A stretch of DNA of 5,309 bases from Ruminococcus sp. CAG:382 (GCA_000433115.1 FR892201.1:17690-22998); one strand, 5' to 3'. Counted from the first letter of the stretch, positions 1 to 5,293 are shown. Numbers and translations: made by a program. Notes: generated from the letters alone by a model not told the origin.

Positions 1-414
1 CTTGCAGCCGAGCTGGCGTGCAAGCTCTGCAGTGTTGATCTTGTCGCCCGCCTTCTTGACAATATCCATCATGTTAATAGCAACAACGACGGGAATGCCA
101 AGCTCGGTGAGCTGTGTGGTGAGGTACAGGTTTCTTTCGAGGTTTGTACCGTCGATTATGTTGAGGATGGCGTCGGGGCGTTCACCGATGAGGTAATTTC
201 TCGCGACAACTTCCTCAAGTGTATACGGGGAAAGTGAATAAATACCGGGAAGGTCGGTTATAATTACGCCGTCGTGCTTTTTCAGCTTACCTTCCTTCTT
301 CTCTACCGTGACACCCGGCCAGTTACCGACGAACTGGTTGGAGCCGGTCAGGGCGTTGAACAATGTGGTCTTACCACAGTTAGGGTTACCCGCAAGGGCA
401 ATACGTATACTCAT
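1..414 (-). CDS. feoB: Ferrous iron transport protein B, N-terminal part (cut by window edge)
   Basis: FeoB is the inner-membrane Fe(II) permease with an N-terminal cytosolic G domain. Only the first 138 residues are present; the frame is still open at the left edge, so this is a window cut and not a truncation. Visible GTPase motifs: G1 GNPNCGKT (residues 9-16), the G2/switch I segment VGNWPGVTVE (29-38), G3 DLPG (54-57) and G4 NMMD (114-117). The segment NLERNLYLTTQL after G3 is typical of FeoB. The start gives the usual FeoB beginning, with G1 about eight residues in. The upstream SD is weak: a purine-rich AAGAGAGAAAGAAG tract. It is the last visible gene of the feoA-feoA-feoB operon, 68 nt after the second feoA. 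G2 reads NWPGVT, the classical FeoB type, and differs from the second FeoB in this window. The family call is very secure; the C-terminal end and membrane domain are not visible. Confidence 0.97.
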   Translation of the reverse strand, partial: MSIRIALAGNPNCGKTTLFNALTGSNQFVGNWPGVTVEKKEGKLKKHDGVIITDLPGIYSLSPYTLEEVVARNYLIGERPDAILNIIDGTNLERNLYLTTQLTELGIPVVVAINMMDIVKKAGDKINTAELARQLGCK

Positions 415-482
415 GACTGATTCTTCTTTCTCTCTTTCTTACTTGAAATAATCCTGAAATACTTGTTTGAAATATTGACAGC

Positions 483-704
483 TTATTCGACTTCAATCAT
501 TTCCGCATCGGCTTTTCTGAGTGAAAGCTCATAGCCGCGGACGGTAACTTCAATCGGATCGCCGAGAGGCGCCACCTTACGTATATAGACCTCAACGCCC
601 TTCGTGATTCCCATGTCCATGATACGACGCTTTACCGCACCCTCGCCATGAAGCTTCACGACCTTTACGGTCTCGCCTATTTTTGCTTCTTTAAGGTTCT
701 TCAT
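483..704 (-). CDS. feoA: FeoA family protein (second feoA of the first operon)
   Basis: Small cytosolic SH3-like protein of 73 residues, the normal length for FeoA, which assists FeoB-mediated Fe(II) uptake, probably by contacting FeoB. It is a canonical FeoA: an N-terminal L-x-x-A-K-I-G-E segment, the charged AVKRRIMDMGI helix (about residues 24-34), the APLGDPIEVTVRGYELSLR core (about 45-63) and the AEMIEVE end. The start is well fixed by AGGAGG nine nt upstream. It follows the divergent feoA copy after 59 nt and precedes feoB by 68 nt, so it is probably cotranscribed from the promoter at 1114-1142. Of the two FeoA proteins in this operon, this one keeps the PLGDP and RG signatures and is the likelier classical partner of the first FeoB. 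Confidence 0.95.
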   Translation of the reverse strand: MKNLKEAKIGETVKVVKLHGEGAVKRRIMDMGITKGVEVYIRKVAPLGDPIEVTVRGYELSLRKADAEMIEVE

Positions 705-747
705 TGCTTCTTTCCTCCTGATTTATTTTGCTCGTTTTTATATTTCA

Positions 748-762
748 GGCGCAAGTTGCGCC
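748..762. repeat. Perfect 15-bp palindrome between the two feoA genes
   Basis: GGCGCAA-G-TTGCGCC is a perfect 7+1+7 inverted repeat, starting one nt after the stop codon of the first feoA on the transcribed strand. As RNA it would form a short GC-rich hairpin (five GC-rich pairs with a five-nt loop). No U-run follows (the next bases are TGAAATATAAAAACG), so it does not look like an intrinsic terminator. It may be an intercistronic stability or processing element, or a protein site. The repeat is seen directly; its role is not known. Confidence 0.6.
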
Positions 763-763
763 A

Positions 764-976
764 TCATACCATTATCTTCTGCGCCATTTCCTCGCTTATC
801 GCGACCCGCGCTTCCTTGACATTCACGATGACATTTCCGCCAAGCTTATTTACAATCATGACGTTTCCGCCCACCACAAAGCCAAGGTTCTCAAGATGCT
901 TCTTGACCTCGGGGCTTCCGCCGATTTTCCTGATTGTATTCTCTTCTCCGACATTGCAAAAACAGAGCGGCATCAT
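764..976 (-). CDS. feoA: FeoA-like protein, divergent copy (first gene of operon)
   Basis: A 70-residue protein of the FeoA/SH3-like type and the first gene behind the promoter at 1114-1142. Family features: the HLENLGFVVGGNVMIV segment (about residues 27-42), corresponding to the 'DLG-x-x-x-G' part of FeoA, a central GGNVIVNVKEARVAI strand pair (46-60) and a terminal AQKIMV. It lacks the PLGDP and RG residues of classical FeoA, as is common for the first of paired FeoA proteins in Clostridia. It could therefore have a distinct role, such as a second FeoB-binding subunit. Two ATGs are adjacent (976 and 973). I chose the first, because GAGG lies nine nt upstream of it. A cysteine pair CFC occurs at residues 5-7. 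The fold family is secure; its exact contribution to transport is inference. Confidence 0.88.
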   Translation of the reverse strand: MMPLCFCNVGEENTIRKIGGSPEVKKHLENLGFVVGGNVMIVNKLGGNVIVNVKEARVAISEEMAQKIMV

Positions 977-1056
977 AAATCAAAACCTCGCTTTATACGA
1001 CCTGCGGCATTGCATTCCGGTTTTCAGGACATCCCGTCCGTTCTCCGGCACCGTAC

Positions 1057-1072
1057 GTTAGCAGACGCTAAC
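1057..1072. promoter_or_regulatory. Operator-like dyad, copy 1 (in leader)
   Basis: Perfect inverted repeat GTTAGC-AGAC-GCTAAC. The six-base arms match the two other copies exactly, while the four-base spacer differs. That pattern fits a dimeric repressor site. It lies about 35-50 nt downstream of the predicted start, where a bound repressor could block elongation. The arm core GTTAG/CTAAC resembles half-sites used by DtxR/IdeR-type metal-dependent repressors, but the spacing differs from the classical 19-bp DtxR box. The regulator is therefore inferred only. Confidence 0.8.
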
Positions 1073-1090
1073 CGGACGTCATAATAATTA

Positions 1091-1106
1091 GTTAGCTCCC
1101 GCTAAC
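1091..1106. promoter_or_regulatory. Operator-like dyad, copy 2 (on transcription start)
   Basis: Perfect inverted repeat GTTAGC-TCCC-GCTAAC. On the transcribed strand it begins seven nt after the -10 hexamer, so it covers the expected +1 and first transcribed bases. This is the classical position for a repressor that excludes RNA polymerase. Its centre is 34 bp from copy 1, roughly three helical turns. Confidence 0.83.
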
Positions 1107-1113
1107 CGAGAAA

Positions 1114-1142
1114 ATAATACACCCATCGAAGCGATATGTCAA
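1114..1142 (-). promoter_or_regulatory. SigA-type promoter of the feoA-feoA-feoB operon
   Basis: On the minus strand: TTGACA (-35, plus-strand 1137-1142), a 17-bp spacer, then TATTAT (-10, plus-strand 1114-1119). The -35 is perfect and the -10 has one mismatch to TATAAT. A T6-C-A8 tract lies directly upstream and could act as an UP element. The operator copy starting seven nt downstream implies a strong promoter held down by a repressor, as expected for iron uptake. Confidence 0.9.
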
Positions 1143-1197
1143 TAGTTTTTTTTGAAAAAATGCTCCATTCGGTCAATTTCAGCACCATGCCCAATCT

Positions 1198-1213
1198 GTT
1201 AGCCATAGCTAAC
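1198..1213. promoter_or_regulatory. Operator-like dyad, copy 3 (upstream)
   Basis: Perfect inverted repeat GTTAGC-CATA-GCTAAC. It lies about 56 bp upstream of the -35, centred about 107 bp from copy 2 (about ten helical turns), between the promoter and the terminator of the neighbouring operon. The position suits an auxiliary site for looping or cooperative loading. No rightward gene exists here that it could serve. Confidence 0.75.
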
Positions 1214-1240
1214 TGCGCGGTTTGTTCAGTCTGACGGCAG

Positions 1241-1284
1241 CAGAAAGACAAAACTCGGTCACCTGTTTTGCAGGACGACCGAGT
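1241..1284 (-). terminator. Intrinsic terminator of the second feoA-feoB operon
   Basis: On the minus strand, ACTCGGTC pairs perfectly with GACCGAGT (8 bp). An inner CCTG/CAGG stem sits around a CAAAA loop, with a small asymmetric bulge between. The stem is followed by the U-rich stretch TTTGTCTTTCT. It begins about 20 nt after the stop codon of the downstream feoB and separates the two feo operons. The T-tract is interrupted, so some read-through into the first operon is possible. Confidence 0.82.
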
Positions 1285-1305
1285 CGGACATTTTATCGTT
1301 TTTTA

Positions 1306-3315
1306 TCAGAAAAGAGATGCCAACAAATTTACTATGATACAGCTCACAATCCCGAAAAGAGTCGGGAGCAATGCCGCAACCGCAGTCCATTTCAGGCTTT
1401 TCGTCTCTTTCCAGACAGTTATCAAAGTCGTTGAGCATGGAGAATGCATGAGCGAAAACAGCACCGCGCATATTGCGGTAACAATTGTCCAACCGTTGGA
1501 TGCAAGCACGGCACGAAGCGCTTCGCCTCCCGTCACCTCAGTCAAAAATCCGCCGGACGAATAGCCCATTATCACAATCGGCAATACTATCTCGTTCGCG
1601 GGAATTCCGAGTATGAATGCCGCGAGAATCACTCCGTCAAGTCCCATAAACTGCCCGAACGGATCAAGAAACTTGCAGAATGCGGCAAGAGCACCCGTAT
1701 TGGCAAGTACGTATATCAGCAGTCCGGCGGGCGCGGCAATAACAACGGCTCTGCCGAGCACATGCAACGTGCGGTCGATGAGTGAGCGTATCAGCGTTTT
1801 CACGATCTGAGGTCTCCGAAAAGGCGGTATTTCGAGCACAAACGCCGACGGCTGACCCTTCAGCAGTGTTTTTGAAAGCAGTGCTGACGCGGCAAGCGTC
1901 GTTCCGATGCCGACCAGAATAACAGCGACGAGCACAACCGGCGTCACTATGGCGCTCGCCGCAGACGCAAATGCCGCAGTAAGCGCAAGAATGAGCGGAA
2001 ATCTGCCGTTGCACGGCACAAAGCTGTTCGTCAGTATTGCAATGAGCCGTTCGCGCGGTGAATCAATTATTCGACAGCCTGTCACGCCTACGGCATTACA
2101 GCCAAGTCCCATGCACATTGTAAGCGACTGCTTTCCGCAGGCATGGCAGGCACAGAACGCTCTGTCAAGATTGAACGCCACCCTCGGCAGATATCCGAGG
2201 TCTTCAAGAAGCGTGAACAGTGGGAAAAATATCGCCATCGGCGGCAGCATTACCGCCACGACCCATGCAACAGTGCGGTAAACGCCGAGTATCATAGCAC
2301 CGGACAGCCATTCTGGGACAGCAAGCGCATCACTCCATCCCGAAAGCAGCTCCTCGAACGCGAAAAACAGCTTTGTAAGAAGTTCGGAGGGATAATTTGC
2401 TCCCTTTACGGTTATCCAAAATACGGATGCAAGCAATAATAACATGACGGGAAACGCTGTGACTTTACCCGTAAGAACCCTGTCGGCACGCGAAACGCCG
2501 CTTTTTCCGCTTCTGACGACACAGCTCCGCGCAATACGTTCAGCTGTTTCCGCCGCCGTTTTCGTAATTTCATCGCGTATTTTTTCGGGCGGAAGCGTTT
2601 TCCACACCGCTTCAAGCGCCGACTTTACCGCATCGCTTTCCCCGCCAAGTCCCTCTCTGCCGCTTTGAAGCAGACGCAGCGCGGCAAACCTCGGCGAGCG
2701 GCAGCCCGGCTCCGATTCCGCTATTGCCGACGACACAGCGGCGGCGGCATCCTCGAGTAAATCGGAATACGTCAGGCTTAACGCTTTTTTTCGTGCCGCT
2801 GCCGCCGTTGCCCCATCAAGCAATCTTTCAAGACCCTTTCCGTTTTTTGCGACTATGCCGACAACATCGATGCCAAGCTCTTCGGACAGCTTTTCGATAT
2901 CAACAATAATATGTCGTTTTTTTGCTTCGTCAAGCAGGTTCACGGCAAGAACAACGCGCGGATTAACTTCAAGTGTCTGCAAAAGCAGTATCAGATTTCT
3001 CTCCAGGTTCGTTGCATCCGCAACAACAATTGTCGCGTCTGCATCTCCGAAAGCTATGTAGTCGCCTGCTATCTTCTCTTCCTCCGATGAGGCAAACAGC
3101 GAATAACAGCCCGGCAGATCAACGAGCAGCGCCGGAAAGCCGTATTTCCGGCATCGCCCCCATGCATTCGCAACGGTTTTCCCCGTCCAGTTTCCCGTAT
3201 GTTGCTTGAGTCCGGTCAATGTGTTGAAAACAGTAGATTTGCCGACATTCGGGTTGCCGGCAAGCGCAAAGATTTTATAGCATCCTTTACATTTTACGCT
3301 ATCACCCCTATTCAT
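1306..3315 (-). CDS. feoB: Ferrous iron transport protein B, complete, NWTGKT type
   Basis: FeoB permease of 669 residues, carrying Fe(II) into the cytosol. G domain: G1 GNPNVGKS (20-27), switch I HTGNWTGKTV (39-48), G3 DLPG (66-69), G4 NLLD (126-129) and a G5-like VAKNGKG (155-161). A charged helical linker (about 165-280) leads to the membrane domain (about 286-669). Conserved membrane motifs: FTLLEDLGYLPRVAF (367-381), HACGKQSLTMCMGLGCN (391-407), RERLIAI, VPCNGRFP (433-440) and LGIPANEIVLPI (569-580). Length is normal for the clostridial type. The start at 3315 overlaps the feoA stop by eight nt (ATGAATAG), with GGTG seven nt upstream, so translation is probably coupled. An in-frame ATG at 3342 would give 678 residues with a deeper overlap and is less likely. 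The N-terminus carries CKGC (9-12), a possible metal-binding or redox pair. The switch I and gate sequences differ from the first FeoB, so this is a paralogous type and not a recent duplicate. Confidence 0.96.
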   Translation of the reverse strand: MNRGDSVKCKGCYKIFALAGNPNVGKSTVFNTLTGLKQHTGNWTGKTVANAWGRCRKYGFPALLVDLPGCYSLFASSEEEKIAGDYIAFGDADATIVVADATNLERNLILLLQTLEVNPRVVLAVNLLDEAKKRHIIVDIEKLSEELGIDVVGIVAKNGKGLERLLDGATAAAARKKALSLTYSDLLEDAAAAVSSAIAESEPGCRSPRFAALRLLQSGREGLGGESDAVKSALEAVWKTLPPEKIRDEITKTAAETAERIARSCVVRSGKSGVSRADRVLTGKVTAFPVMLLLLASVFWITVKGANYPSELLTKLFFAFEELLSGWSDALAVPEWLSGAMILGVYRTVAWVVAVMLPPMAIFFPLFTLLEDLGYLPRVAFNLDRAFCACHACGKQSLTMCMGLGCNAVGVTGCRIIDSPRERLIAILTNSFVPCNGRFPLILALTAAFASAASAIVTPVVLVAVILVGIGTTLAASALLSKTLLKGQPSAFVLEIPPFRRPQIVKTLIRSLIDRTLHVLGRAVVIAAPAGLLIYVLANTGALAAFCKFLDPFGQFMGLDGVILAAFILGIPANEIVLPIVIMGYSSGGFLTEVTGGEALRAVLASNGWTIVTAICAVLFSLMHSPCSTTLITVWKETKSLKWTAVAALLPTLFGIVSCIIVNLLASLF

Positions 3316-3535
3316 TGCATTGCACCGCAATATGAGCGGCATCGCGACGCCGTAATGCGATTACCGCTCCCCTTAGGTCGTAGGCACGCGGATCACCGAG
3401 CGGGCTGACCATTACCGGCACCACCGGCGTTCCCTCCACCATACCCATGTCCCGTAATCGCCGCACAATGCTTTGTTTGCCGCCAAGCGATTGAACGCAG
3501 GCTGTTTTCCCGATATCTATATCACATAATCTCAT
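3308..3535 (-). CDS. feoA: FeoA family protein of the second operon
   Basis: A 75-residue FeoA, the small SH3-like partner of FeoB. Motifs: N-terminal LCDIDIGKTACV, the RRLRDMGMVEGTPV segment (about residues 24-37), SPLGDPRAYDLRG (about 43-55) and ALRRRDAAHI near the end, matching the classical FeoA pattern. The chosen start has GGTGAT six nt upstream. An ATG further up (3619) would give 103 residues, but it would run the coding region through the promoter and palindrome and adds no FeoA-like sequence. The gene's last codons overlap the feoB start. It is promoter-proximal in a two-gene feoA-feoB operon. Confidence 0.93.
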   Translation of the reverse strand: MRLCDIDIGKTACVQSLGGKQSIVRRLRDMGMVEGTPVVPVMVSPLGDPRAYDLRGAVIALRRRDAAHIAVQCNE

Positions 3536-3555
3536 AATTATCACCGTATCGATTT

Positions 3556-3568
3556 TTGTTACTAACAA
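3556..3568. promoter_or_regulatory. Operator-like palindrome at the second feo promoter
   Basis: Perfect 13-bp palindrome TTGTTA-C-TAACAA overlapping the end of the predicted -10 and the start site of the feoA-feoB operon. The position fits a repressor site. It shares GTTA/TAAC with the dyads of the first operon, but the arm spacing is different, and it does not match a classical Fur box. Assignment to any regulator is inference. Confidence 0.55.
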
Positions 3569-3596
3569 TATATGACACGTTTCGCAGGCGCGACAA
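3567..3596 (-). promoter_or_regulatory. Predicted SigA-type promoter of the feoA-feoB operon
   Basis: On the minus strand: TTGTCG (-35, plus-strand 3591-3596), an 18-bp spacer and TATATT (-10, plus-strand 3567-3572). The -35 has two mismatches and the spacing is one over the optimum, so it is weaker than the first operon's promoter. An AT-rich stretch precedes it. The predicted start would be about 25 nt upstream of the feoA ATG. Confidence 0.6.
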
Positions 3597-3649
3597 TGCT
3601 GCTTACTATTTCTTTGCATTAATTTATAAATATATTTTTCGGGTTCTTA

Positions 3650-3678
3650 TTGACATATCGCGAAATTTGGTATAGAAT
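3650..3678 (+). promoter_or_regulatory. SigA-type promoter of the zinc-ribbon membrane protein gene
   Basis: TTGACA (3650-3655), a 17-bp spacer and TAGAAT (3673-3678). The start would be near 3685, giving a leader of about 30 nt. It is divergent from the second feo promoter, with 53 bp of AT-rich DNA between the two -35 boxes, so the two could influence each other. Confidence 0.78.
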
Positions 3679-3713
3679 CATTACAGTAATCATACGTAAA
3701 GGAGCCTGTTTCC

Positions 3714-4898
3714 ATGGAAAAAATCACTTACCCTTCAAACACGGTACGTCAGCACATACGAAACGCGCTTTCATCAAAGCTGTTTTGCGCCGTTGCGATC
3801 GTATCCGCAATATTTTCCGCTTCACTTGCGCTCAATCTCGTTACATCAATGCTCTATGCGGGACTGACACAGCACTATGAATTCTCGGGCAAATTTGTTT
3901 TTCCCATCCTTGCGATAATCGGCACGGTCGGACTTTTCACCGTACGCTCAGCTGCAAAATCAAACGATTCGGCACGCCTGATTTCGGGAATCAAAATGTC
4001 AAAATGCTATATTGCCATCAAGGTGATCTGCGTGATCCTGTTCTATATTGTATCGCTCTCGGCGATTGTGATAGGCTCCATGCTCGCGTTCTTCGACGCC
4101 GCTCTTGACGGGTTTGTTGTTTACGATAACATTTTCGATATCATCGACAGTTACCTTAAACAATTAAACCTCGATGGCACGCCCGTTGTGGTGTTCGGCG
4201 TTGCACTGATCCTTGTCGGTATGTTCCTGCTTGCAATCGCCATTCTCGGAGGTATATACCGCAAAGGTATTTCCAAAGCCGTAAAATGCGCTGTCAAAGC
4301 TGAAACATCCGACCGTACTGAAATACGTATTTCGTCATTTTCCATCGGATTTGGCTATGTTATCGGCGTACTTCTCATGCTCAACAGCCTTACATTCACC
4401 GGCACCGACCTGCTTAAACTGCCGTTTGCTTACGATCCCGATCACCGTGCTTTTGCAATTTACCTGATTTCTTTTGCGGTTTCAAAGCTTGCATATTTTG
4501 CATTCGGTCTTCAGATCTTCCTGTTCTCCCTCTTCCTTTCAAGAGCAAAGTTCCAGCTTTCAAAGGTTATTTCAGGCGCTGCGACAAACGGCATGACCGA
4601 AGGCGCACACTGCAATCACTGCGGTGCGGCGATACCGGTCGGTTCTGCCTTCTGCAATAGCTGTGGCTCAAGGGTCGGCTCTTCCGTGCAGGAAACGGCT
4701 GTTAAGCCGGAGCAACCCGCAGCCACGGAAACATTCAGCTCTGCTCCCGAGGACAAGCCCGAAGAACAGTCAAAGACAGAAGAAAAAAATCCGGAAGCTA
4801 AACCTGATTCTGCAGATACCGTATTCTGCACATCCTGCGGCATGCCCATGCCGGCAAATCAGCCTTTCTGCACCAACTGCGGTAACAAGCTGCACTGA
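3714..4898 (+). CDS. Multi-pass membrane protein with two C-terminal zinc ribbons, function unknown
   Basis: A 394-residue protein that I cannot assign to a named family. Hydrophobic stretches suggest about six membrane segments (roughly 22-46, 61-78, 101-128, 157-182, 208-228 and 247-276). A soluble tail carries two four-cysteine zinc ribbons: C300-x2-C303 with C314-x2-C317, and C372-x2-C375 with C386-x2-C389. Both have the CxxCG spacing of the zinc-ribbon domain found at the ends of many Bacillota membrane proteins. The linker between them (about 322-370) is rich in Pro, Glu, Lys, Ser and Thr, and probably disordered. Basic residues before TM1 and no cleavable signal sequence are seen. AAAGGAG lies nine nt upstream of the ATG, supporting this start. 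The gene stands alone, divergent from feoA-feoB, between its own promoter and terminator. A role in metal sensing is possible but not shown; such ribbons often serve protein contacts. Confidence 0.9.
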   Translation: MEKITYPSNTVRQHIRNALSSKLFCAVAIVSAIFSASLALNLVTSMLYAGLTQHYEFSGKFVFPILAIIGTVGLFTVRSAAKSNDSARLISGIKMSKCYIAIKVICVILFYIVSLSAIVIGSMLAFFDAALDGFVVYDNIFDIIDSYLKQLNLDGTPVVVFGVALILVGMFLLAIAILGGIYRKGISKAVKCAVKAETSDRTEIRISSFSIGFGYVIGVLLMLNSLTFTGTDLLKLPFAYDPDHRAFAIYLISFAVSKLAYFAFGLQIFLFSLFLSRAKFQLSKVISGAATNGMTEGAHCNHCGAAIPVGSAFCNSCGSRVGSSVQETAVKPEQPAATETFSSAPEDKPEEQSKTEEKNPEAKPDSADTVFCTSCGMPMPANQPFCTNCGNKLH

Positions 4899-4975
4899 TT
4901 CAAAACGAAGCAGAAACGCTGACGGCGAAGAAAAGCTTCGCACCGGTCCATAAAAAACGGACAATGACAAAAGAG

Positions 4976-5010
4976 CCCTCCTATGGTGTAATAAAAAAGC
5001 CATAGGAGGG
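4976..5010 (+). terminator. Intrinsic terminator after the zinc-ribbon membrane protein
   Basis: CCCTCCTATGG and CCATAGGAGGG form a perfect 11-bp stem around a 13-nt A-rich loop, followed by AATTTTTAAT on the plus strand. On the minus strand the stem is followed by CTCTTTTGTCATT, so it may also stop leftward transcripts from the promoter at 5265-5293. It starts 77 nt after the stop codon. That 3' region also holds a weaker hairpin, GCGAAG-AAAAG-CTTCGC (4925-4941). Confidence 0.82.
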
Positions 5011-5020
5011 AATTTTTAAT

Positions 5021-5227
5021 ACCAAGAGGATAGGATACTATGACTACGTCAAAAGAATGCATACGCCTGTGAAAGACCTTGAGCTTGCCGAAAAAATCGG
5101 AGAATGTCAGGGTAAATGCGGTAAAACCTACGGATACCGCCGCGTACATATATGGCTAAAAAACGGGTTCTTCTTCAAATTATGTGTAAAGTTCAAAGTA
5201 TGGTATAAAAAGCAAAGTGATGAATAG
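5021..5227 (+). pseudogene. Fragment of an IS3/IS150-type transposase (OrfB), decayed
   Basis: The plus frame ending at the TAG at 5225-5227 reads KRIGYYDYVKR, then KDLELAEKIGECQGK, then KTYGYRRVHIWLKNG. This matches the N-terminal HTH_21-like region of IS3-family OrfB, where SGYYDYLKR, a Glu/Lys-rich helix and TYGYRR-(I/V)-x-x-x-L are typical. After LKNG the similarity fades. A shifted frame (RVLLQIMCK, from 5164) resembles the next conserved segment of the family, suggesting an indel. The frame then stops, and no DDE catalytic domain or OrfA is seen in the window. The first in-frame ATG is at 5057 and lacks a clear SD, so a functional protein is unlikely. Similarity is judged from memory of family motifs. 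Confidence 0.72.
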
Positions 5228-5264
5228 CGTGAAAGACGGGAATCGGCTTGCACGCCATATTTGC

Positions 5265-5293
5265 ATAATAGCAGAAAGAGCAGTGCATGTCAA
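5265..5293 (-). promoter_or_regulatory. Near-consensus leftward promoter without an evident gene
   Basis: On the minus strand: TTGACA (plus-strand 5288-5293), a 17-bp spacer and TATTAT (plus-strand 5265-5270), the same hexamers and spacing as the first feo promoter. A transcript starting near 5258 would run antisense through the transposase remnant toward the hairpin at 4976-5010, about 280 nt, with only poor open frames. A 21-codon ATG frame begins at about 5256 but lacks an SD. The remainder of 5228-5309 holds no recognisable gene. Confidence 0.65.

Larger units (their letters stand above)
977..1106 (-). other. 5' leader of the feoA-feoA-feoB operon
   Basis: About 130 nt lie between the predicted transcription start (near 1106-1107) and the first feoA. 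The leader starts with one operator dyad and contains a second (1057-1072). CGTCCG (RC of 1074-1079) can pair with CGGACG (RC of 1036-1041) to enclose the second dyad in a longer stem, so the leader may be structured. No known riboswitch consensus was recognised. An 11-codon ATG frame ends just before feoA but has no convincing SD. The leader itself is inferred from the promoter position. Confidence 0.5.

Noticed and set aside
648..1084. Plus-strand open frames of 137 and 118 residues
   Set aside because: They lie antisense to the two well-supported feoA genes and the operator region, with no family motifs and no convincing SD.
977..1106. Known metal riboswitch in the feo leader
   Set aside because: I could not match the leader to a NiCo, Mn (yybP-ykoY) or other riboswitch consensus; the dyads are better explained as DNA operators.
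1057..1213. CRISPR-like array or direct repeat array
   Set aside because: Only three short dyads with unequal spacing (34 and 107 bp) and no spacer-repeat regularity; operator sites fit better.
1664..2014. Minus-strand 116-residue frame rich in Cys and Arg
   Set aside because: It is an alternative frame inside the membrane domain of feoB; the composition reflects frame-shifted hydrophobic codons.
3536..3619. Upstream extension of the second-operon FeoA to 103 residues
   Set aside because: The added 28 residues show no FeoA similarity and would place the promoter and its palindrome inside the gene. The ATG at 3535 has a better placed SD.
4925..4941. Hairpin GCGAAG-AAAAG-CTTCGC as the terminator of the zinc-ribbon gene
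   Set aside because: The stem is only 6 bp with no following T-tract; the 11-bp hairpin at 4976-5010 is a much better terminator.
4859..5149. 96-residue minus-strand open frame across the gene end and hairpin
   Set aside because: It runs through the terminator hairpin and antisense to the zinc-ribbon gene and transposase remnant, with no SD and no recognisable motif; judged a shadow frame.
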